The notes beneath the pieces were generated by a model that was given only the letters and a program-made list of their open reading frames with translations, searched no databases and had not been told where the DNA came from. Below, in pieces: positions 59,241-64,000 of a DNA stretch of 64,000 nt (position 1 is its first letter; the number at the start of each line of letters is the position of its first letter). This stretch comes from Pseudomonas delhiensis (GTDB taxonomy: Bacteria; Pseudomonadota; Gammaproteobacteria; Pseudomonadales; Pseudomonadaceae). A program made the position numbers and the translations under genes. The stretch spans positions 62,001-126,000 of the forward strand of contig NZ_FZPC01000006.1 in NCBI RefSeq assembly GCF_900187975.1, given 5' to 3'.

Positions 59241-59261
59241 TGCACCGATGCAGGTCCGGTG
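59241..59261. promoter_or_regulatory. GCACC/GGTGC inverted repeat, possible NtrC site
   Basis: GCACC and GGTGC half-sites as in NtrC boxes, but separated by 11 bases, longer than the usual spacing, and located just downstream of the sigma-54 candidate. The gap 59003-59421 holds no gene. Confidence 0.3.
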
Positions 59262-59325
59262 CGGCTGGCGGAGCTGACGAGCGCTTCGCGGGAAGCGGCT
59301 GGAAGAGGTCGGGGTGCTGAGGTAG

Positions 59326-59760
<435 letters not shown>

Positions 59761-59794
59761 GCCAACCGAACCCCCCGCCCCAGGAGAAACAACA

Positions 59795-61129
59795 ATGACT
59801 CTGCGCAAGTTCGCAGGGCTAGGCGCCCTATTGCCCCTCGCAATGCCCGCACTGGCCATGGCCGACGAGGCCGCGGCCCCCGTCCTGAACAGTGGTGACA
59901 CCGCCTGGATGCTGATTTCCAGCGCCCTGGTGCTGATGATGACCATCCCCGGCCTGGCCCTGTTCTACGGCGGCATGGTGCGCGCCAAGAACGTCCTGTC
60001 GATCATGATGCAGTGCTTCGCGATCACCGCGCTGATCAGCATCCTGTGGGTCGTCTACGGCTACAGCCTGGCCTTCGACACCGTCGGCATGGAGAAGGGC
60101 GTGATCAACTTCGCCTCCTTCGTCGGCGGCTTCGACAAGGCCTTCCTCAGCGGCCTGACCAGCACCGGCCTGACCTCCGCGGCGGCGCTGTTCCCGGAAA
60201 GCGTCTTCGTGATGTTCCAGATGACCTTCGCGATCATCACCCCGGCGCTGATCGTCGGCGCCTTCGCCGAGCGCATGAAGTTCTCCGCGCTGCTGATCTT
60301 CACCGGCCTGTGGTTCACCCTGGTCTATGCCCCCATCGCGCACATGGTCTGGAGCGGTGACGGCGGCCTGCTGTGGGACTGGGGCGTGCTGGACTTCGCC
60401 GGTGGCACCGTGGTGCACATCAACGCCGGTGTCGCCGGCCTGGTGGCCTGCCTGGTGATGGGCAAGCGCAAGGGCTACCCGACCGCCGCCATGGCCCCGC
60501 ACAACCTGGGCTACACCCTGGTCGGCGCGGCCCTGCTGTGGGTGGGCTGGTTCGGCTTCAACGCCGGTTCCGCCGCCGCCGCCAACGGCACCGCCGGCAT
60601 GGCCATGCTGGTGACCCAGATCGCCACCGCCGCCGCCGCCCTGGGCTGGATGTTCGCCGAGTGGATCACCCACGGCAAACCCAGCGCCCTGGGCATCGCC
60701 TCGGGCGTGGTCGCGGGCCTTGTGGCCGTGACCCCGGCCGCCGGCACCTGCGGCCCGATGGGCGCGATCATCCTCGGCCTGGCCGCCGGCGTGATCTGCT
60801 TCTTCGCCGCCACCAGCCTCAAGCGCGCCATCGGCTACGACGATTCCCTGGACGCCTTCGGCGTGCACGCCGTCGGCGGCATCGTCGGCGCCCTGCTGAC
60901 CGGCGTGTTCGCCGCGCCGGCCCTGGGTGGCTTCGGCACCGTCACCGACATCGGCGCCCAACTGTTCATCCAGTTCAAGGGCGTGGCCTTCACCATCGTC
61001 TACACCGGGATCGTCAGCTTCGTGATCCTCAAGGTGCTGGACCTGGTCATCGGCCTGCGCGTCACCGAGGAAGAAGAAACCGTGGGCCTGGACCTGGCCC
61101 TGCACAACGAGCGCGGCTACAACCTGTAG
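59795..61129 (+). CDS. amtB: Ammonium transporter AmtB
   Basis: 444-residue inner-membrane ammonium channel with a cleavable signal (FAGLGALLPLAMPALAMA) and eleven helices. The twin pore histidines are in TVVHINAGVAGLV and FGVHAVGGIVGALLTG, and PGLALFYGGMVRAKNVL is the family signature. It takes up ammonium at low concentrations and is gated by GlnK. GGAG lies upstream of ATG at 59795. A strong terminator follows. Confidence 0.96.
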   Translation: MTLRKFAGLGALLPLAMPALAMADEAAAPVLNSGDTAWMLISSALVLMMTIPGLALFYGGMVRAKNVLSIMMQCFAITALISILWVVYGYSLAFDTVGMEKGVINFASFVGGFDKAFLSGLTSTGLTSAAALFPESVFVMFQMTFAIITPALIVGAFAERMKFSALLIFTGLWFTLVYAPIAHMVWSGDGGLLWDWGVLDFAGGTVVHINAGVAGLVACLVMGKRKGYPTAAMAPHNLGYTLVGAALLWVGWFGFNAGSAAAANGTAGMAMLVTQIATAAAALGWMFAEWITHGKPSALGIASGVVAGLVAVTPAAGTCGPMGAIILGLAAGVICFFAATSLKRAIGYDDSLDAFGVHAVGGIVGALLTGVFAAPALGGFGTVTDIGAQLFIQFKGVAFTIVYTGIVSFVILKVLDLVIGLRVTEEEETVGLDLALHNERGYNL

Positions 61130-61147
61130 GTTCGCTCGGGTTCGACG

Positions 61148-61177
61148 AAGGGCGCCCTCGGGCGCCCTTTGTTTTTT
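61148..61177 (+). terminator. Intrinsic terminator after amtB
   Basis: AAGGGCGCCC pairs with GGGCGCCCTT over 2 bases, followed by TG and six T residues. Confidence 0.9.
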
Positions 61178-61229
61178 CCTGCGCTTCGCTAGAATGCGCC
61201 CCGATCGGTAGCCAACAGGAGGCCCCGCC

Positions 61230-61655
61230 ATGTGGCAGCAGACCCTGATCACCCTGCGCCCGCGGTCGCGCGGTTTCCACCTGGTCACCGACGAGGTACT
61301 GGCGGCATTGCCGGACCTGGCGCGTTGCCGGGTCGGCCTGCTGCACCTGCTGTTGCAACACACCTCGGCGTCGCTGACGCTGAACGAGAATGCCGACCCC
61401 TCGGTCCGGCGGGACTTCGAGCGATTCTTCAATCGCCTGGTGCCGCAGGGCGAGCGTGGCTACGAGCACGATTACGAAGGGCCGGACGACTTGCCCGCGC
61501 ACTTCAAGGCCAGCCTGCTGGGCTGCCAGCTGACCCTGCCGGTCAGCGCCGGGAGACTGGCGCTGGGCACCTGGCAGGGCATCTACCTGGGCGAACACCG
61601 CGATCACGGCGGGCCGCGCAAGGTGCTGGCGACCCTGCAGGGCGAGGCTCTGTGA
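61230..61655 (+). CDS. yjbQ: YjbQ/UPF0047-family protein
   Basis: 141-residue trimeric protein. The family core is [20 protein letters not shown], with C-terminal [16 protein letters not shown] supplying the second His cluster. It has been annotated as a secondary thiamine-phosphate synthase from weak activity in E. coli; its true role is unsettled. AGGAGG lies 7 bases before the ATG. Followed 77 bases later by sutA. Confidence 0.9.
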   Translation: MWQQTLITLRPRSRGFHLVTDEVLAALPDLARCRVGLLHLLLQHTSASLTLNENADPSVRRDFERFFNRLVPQGERGYEHDYEGPDDLPAHFKASLLGCQLTLPVSAGRLALGTWQGIYLGEHRDHGGPRKVLATLQGEAL

Positions 61656-61732
61656 ATTTTTTCCGGCAGCGTTCGTCAAAGCGCGCGGCTGGGCTATAAC
61701 TAACCTGCTTTGCAGCACCACGAGGTTGAATA

Positions 61733-62053
61733 ATGAGCGACGAAGAACTGGAACAAGACGAGCTGGAAGGTGGCGACGAGGACGACGGCGAAGAGCTGGC
61801 CGCGGCTGACGATGGCGACGCCGAAGGCGATGCCGACGAGGCCCCGGCTTCCTCTGGCGGCAAGAAAGCCAAGGCGGCCGTAGAGGAAGAGGAACTGCCC
61901 TCGGTCGAGGCCAAGCAGAAAGAGCGCGACGCCCTGGCCAAGGCCATGGAAGAGTTCCTCTCCCGTGGTGGCAAGGTCCAGGAGATCGAGCCCAACGTGG
62001 TCGCCGATCCGCCGAAGAAACCGGACAGCAAATACGGCAGCCGCCCCATCTGA
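61733..62053 (+). CDS. sutA: RNA polymerase-binding regulator SutA
   Basis: 106-residue, mostly disordered protein with a very acidic N-terminus (EELEQDELEGGDEDDGEEL) and a helical middle (VEAKQKERDALAKAMEEFLS). Its conserved tail is ADPPKKPDSKYGSRPI. In P. aeruginosa SutA binds RNA polymerase beta and boosts ribosomal and maintenance gene transcription during slow growth. Locus and tail match. A terminator follows 17 bases after the stop. Confidence 0.9.
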   Translation: MSDEELEQDELEGGDEDDGEELAAADDGDAEGDADEAPASSGGKKAKAAVEEEELPSVEAKQKERDALAKAMEEFLSRGGKVQEIEPNVVADPPKKPDSKYGSRPI

Positions 62054-62070
62054 GGGCGACGTCGTGAAGA

Positions 62071-62108
62071 AGCCCGCCCTCCCCGCCAGGGGAGCGGCGG
62101 GCTTTTTC
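62071..62108 (+). terminator. Intrinsic terminator after sutA
   Basis: AGCCCGCC pairs with GGCGGGCT, with an inner hairpin (CTCCCC-GCCA-GGGGAG-like) and a following T-run. Confidence 0.85.
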
Positions 62109-62135
62109 TTTGTGCCCAGACCAGACATCTTTTTT

Positions 62136-62210
62136 GGGTTCCCGCGTTCGCGGGAATGACGATTGGTAGAGAGGTGTGGAACAAAGGTTCGCGAGCAAGC
62201 TCGCTCCTAC
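62136..62210. repeat. Paired repeats after sutA
   Basis: A GGGTTCCCGCGTTCGCGGGA palindrome (62136-62161) followed by a standard REP in minus orientation (62187-62210). This is the same pair and order seen at 1671-1746. Confidence 0.75.
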
Positions 62211-62239
62211 GGGAGCGCATCCCCGCTACCCGTCCAGCC

Positions 62240-62275
62240 GTAGGGCGCATGACCGTTTGCGGTTATGCGCCCTAC
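62240..62275. repeat. GTAGGGCGCAT palindrome overlapping the HAD stop codon
   Basis: GTAGGGCGCATGACCG and CGGTTATGCGCCCTAC; GTAG heads lie at both ends. On the minus strand its TAG (62274-62272) ends the HAD gene. Confidence 0.8.
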
Positions 62276-62964
62276 AGCCGCGCCAGCACCCCGGGCAGTT
62301 CCGCGAGGCTGTGGATGATCGCGCTGGGGGCTTCCTCGCCGTCCCAGGCCTTGCGCGCCGGGTTGAACCAGATGGCCTGCAGGCCGGCGCGGCGGGCGCC
62401 GGCGATGTCCTCGCTGGGGTGGTCGCCGATGTGCACCGCCTGCTGCGGCGCCACGCCGGCGCGCTTGAGCGCTTCCCGGAAGGGTTTCGGGTCGGGCTTG
62501 CCGATGCCCAGTTCCTCGGCGCACAGGGCGAACTGGAAGTAGTCGGCCAGGCCCAGGCGGCGCACGTCGGCGTTGCCGTTGGTGAGCACGCCGAGGATGA
62601 AGCGGTTGGCCAGGGCTTCCAGGGTCGGGTGCACCTCGGGGAACAGGCTGACCTGGTGGCGCGCGTGGAGGAAGACCTGGAAACCGGCCTCGGCCAGGTC
62701 CGCCGCTTCCGCCTGTGGATAACCGGCGTCGAGCAGGGCGTGCAGGAGGATGCGCCGGCGCAGCTCGCTCAGGCGGTGCCTGAGCATCGGGTCCTGCTGC
62801 ATCAGCCGCGCGCGGATCGCCCACAGGTGCTCGATGGGCACCGGGCCGAGCTGCGCGGCGTTCGCCGCCAGCCATTCGCGCAGGGTGGCCTCGGCGCTGT
62901 TCATCACCGGGGCGACATCCCAGAGGGTGTCGTCGAGGTCGAAGGTGACCAGCTGGATACTCAT
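62272..62964 (-). CDS. HAD-superfamily hydrolase (FMN/sugar phosphatase-like)
   Basis: 230-residue HAD phosphatase with motif [13 protein letters not shown], motif [10 protein letters not shown], motif III Lys in [10 protein letters not shown], and motif [12 protein letters not shown]. Similar to YigB, which dephosphorylates FMN and sits beside xerC in E. coli; that activity is inferred. The start overlaps the xerC stop by ATGA, and its stop codon comes from a repeat. Probable operon DUF484-xerC-HAD. Confidence 0.9.
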   Translation of the reverse strand: MSIQLVTFDLDDTLWDVAPVMNSAEATLREWLAANAAQLGPVPIEHLWAIRARLMQQDPMLRHRLSELRRRILLHALLDAGYPQAEAADLAEAGFQVFLHARHQVSLFPEVHPTLEALANRFILGVLTNGNADVRRLGLADYFQFALCAEELGIGKPDPKPFREALKRAGVAPQQAVHIGDHPSEDIAGARRAGLQAIWFNPARKAWDGEEAPSAIIHSLAELPGVLARL

Positions 62965-63881
62965 TCCTCGGCTCCTGTATCGCTGTCTTTCCTGCCGCGC
63001 CGGGCGCGGGGGTGGGCCTGGTCGTAGACCTTGGCCAGGTGCTGGAAGTCCAGGTGGGTGTAGATCTGCGTGGTGGCGATGTCGGCGTGGCCGAGCAGTT
63101 CCTGCACCGCGCGCAGGTCCTGGGAGGATTCCAGGATATGGCTGGCGAAGGAATGCCGCAGCATGTGCGGGTGCAGGTGCTGGCCCAGCTCGCGCACGCC
63201 GGCCTGGCGCACGCGCAGCTGCACGGCGCGCGGCGTCAGGCGCTTGCCGCTGTGGCCGACGAACAGCGCGCGGTCGGCCGGGCGGGCCTGCTCGCGCAGC
63301 GGCAGCCAGTCCTCGATGGCCCGGCGCGCGGCGCGCCCCACCGGCAGCTCGCGGACCTTGTTGCCCTTGCCGAGCACCCGCACCAGTCCGGCGGACAGGT
63401 CCAGGCCATCGAGGTCCAGGCCGACCAGCTCGGACAGGCGCAGGCCGGAGGAGTAGAACAGCTCCAGCATGGCCTGGTCGCGGCGGGCGATGAAGTCGTC
63501 CTCCAGGGCGCCGTCGAGCAGTTGCCCGGCGCGGTCGGCATCGAGGGTGCGCGGCAGCTTGCGCGCGGCCTTGGGCGCGGCCAGGCCGTCGGCGGGGTTG
63601 TGCCGGCAGCGGCCCTCGCGGATCAGGTACTGGTAGAGCCCGCGCACCGCCGAGAGCAGCCGCGCCAGGCTGCGGCTGGCCAGGCCCTGGGCATGCAGGC
63701 GGGCGACCTGCGCGCGCAGCTCGCGCACCTGCAGGTCGGCCCAGTCGGCGATGCCGTTCTTCTCGCACAGCGCCACCACCTTGAGCAGGTCGCGCTGGTA
63801 GCCGGCGAGGGTATGCGCGGACACCTGGCGCTCGCTGCGCAGGTGTTCGAGGAAGGCATCGATGTCAGCTACAAGCTTCAA
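62961..63881 (-). CDS. xerC: Tyrosine recombinase XerC
   Basis: 306-residue site-specific recombinase that resolves chromosome dimers at dif with XerD. An N-terminal SAM-like domain ([20 protein letters not shown]) precedes the catalytic domain: Arg in [13 protein letters not shown], Lys in GKGNKVREL, HxxR in [10 protein letters not shown], His in [11 protein letters not shown] and nucleophile Tyr in QIYTH. I chose TTG at 63881 with GGAG 7 bases upstream; a GTG at 63914 is also in frame. The start lies in an AAGCTT/TTGAAGC low-complexity stretch. Confidence 0.92.
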   Translation of the reverse strand: MKLVADIDAFLEHLRSERQVSAHTLAGYQRDLLKVVALCEKNGIADWADLQVRELRAQVARLHAQGLASRSLARLLSAVRGLYQYLIREGRCRHNPADGLAAPKAARKLPRTLDADRAGQLLDGALEDDFIARRDQAMLELFYSSGLRLSELVGLDLDGLDLSAGLVRVLGKGNKVRELPVGRAARRAIEDWLPLREQARPADRALFVGHSGKRLTPRAVQLRVRQAGVRELGQHLHPHMLRHSFASHILESSQDLRAVQELLGHADIATTQIYTHLDFQHLAKVYDQAHPRARRGRKDSDTGAEE

Positions 63882-63955
63882 GCTCAAGCTCCAAGTGAAA
63901 AGCCCGGCTTCCACCGCGTCGCTCTGCTTGCGGCTTGAAACTTGAGGCTTGCCGC
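63873..63955. repeat. AGCTTGAAGCTTG low-complexity stretch upstream of xerC
   Basis: Runs of AGCTTCAAGCTCAAGCTCCA and GCGGCTTGAAACTTGAGGCT between the DUF484-like gene and xerC, covering the probable xerC start. Imperfect short-period repeat, no coding look. Confidence 0.45.
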
Positions 63956-63962
63956 CGCCTTT

Positions 63963-64000
63963 CTAGCGTACCGACCGCAGCGGCGTGGAGAAGCGCGGCA
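63963..64000 (-). CDS. C-terminal tail of a gene running off the window (probable DUF484)
   Basis: The minus-strand frame ends RFSTPLRSVR followed by TAG at 63965-63963. DUF484 genes precede xerC in Pseudomonas (dapF-DUF484-xerC-HAD) and end in a similar basic tail as I recall. Only about twelve residues are visible. Confidence 0.5.
   Translation of the reverse strand, partial: PRFSTPLRSVR

Noticed and set aside
62272-63768. An apparent XerC-HAD fusion of 498 codons
   Set aside because: The upstream part is xerC read in the wrong frame; XerC and HAD are separate genes overlapping by four bases.

Overview
The window is about 64 kb of GC-rich, gene-dense chromosome with the content and gene order of Pseudomonas. 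Supporting markers are lrp/dadR next to dadA-ridA-dadX, pauR, cycB, xpt, rep, polA followed by an ErsA-type sRNA, engB, cytochrome c4 and dsbA, glnK-amtB, sutA, and xerC with its partner HAD gene. From memory, several blocks follow the P. aeruginosa order (a PA5310-to-PA5292-like block, a PA5495-to-PA5487-like block, a glmR-glmS pair, and a comM-to-xerC block). They are joined here in a different arrangement, so I read this as another Pseudomonas species. No rRNA, tRNA, CRISPR array, prophage or transposase gene was seen. 

Region by region. 1-12.4 kb holds the end of an MFS transporter, a ClsC-like phospholipase D lipoprotein, a polyamine/amine oxidoreductase, Lrp/DadR, the YdbH-YnbE-YdbL envelope bridge set, the D-amino-acid catabolic genes dadA-ridA-dadX, and the polyamine repressor pauR. 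12.5-25.4 kb holds cytochrome c5, an acetyl-CoA hydrolase/transferase, xpt, rep helicase, a degenerate-GGDEF/EAL phosphodiesterase, a MATE pump with a divergent LysR regulator, and two tandem phosphorylcholine phosphatases. 25.4-39.2 kb holds a TlpA-type thioredoxin, thrB, DUF2782, polA, ErsA sRNA, engB, cytochrome c5 and c4, dsbA, an EEP-fold hydrolase, the diguanylate cyclase DgcH, and glmR-glmS. 39.5-50 kb is a heavy-metal island: a DUF2790 protein, CzcS/CzcR, the czcC-[56-codon ORF]-czcB-czcA efflux operon and an OprD-family porin. 50.5-64 kb holds two MFS transporters, cfa, a MocR regulator with a divergent DUF1127 protein, comM, ubiK, glnK-amtB, yjbQ, sutA, a HAD hydrolase, xerC and the tail of a probable DUF484 gene. 

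Common threads are amino-acid, amine and nitrogen handling (dad, pau, pchP, glnK-amtB), envelope homeostasis (YdbH set, ClsC-like, OprD, cfa, dsbA), c-di-GMP turnover (one EAL and one GGDEF protein) and metal efflux. The intergenic spaces are full of short palindromic repeats of at least six families, many starting with the GTAG tetranucleotide typical of Pseudomonas REP elements. In four genes the TAG stop codon is the TAG of such a GTAG head. Many starts are TTG or GTG, and I placed them by Shine-Dalgarno spacing and signal peptides.
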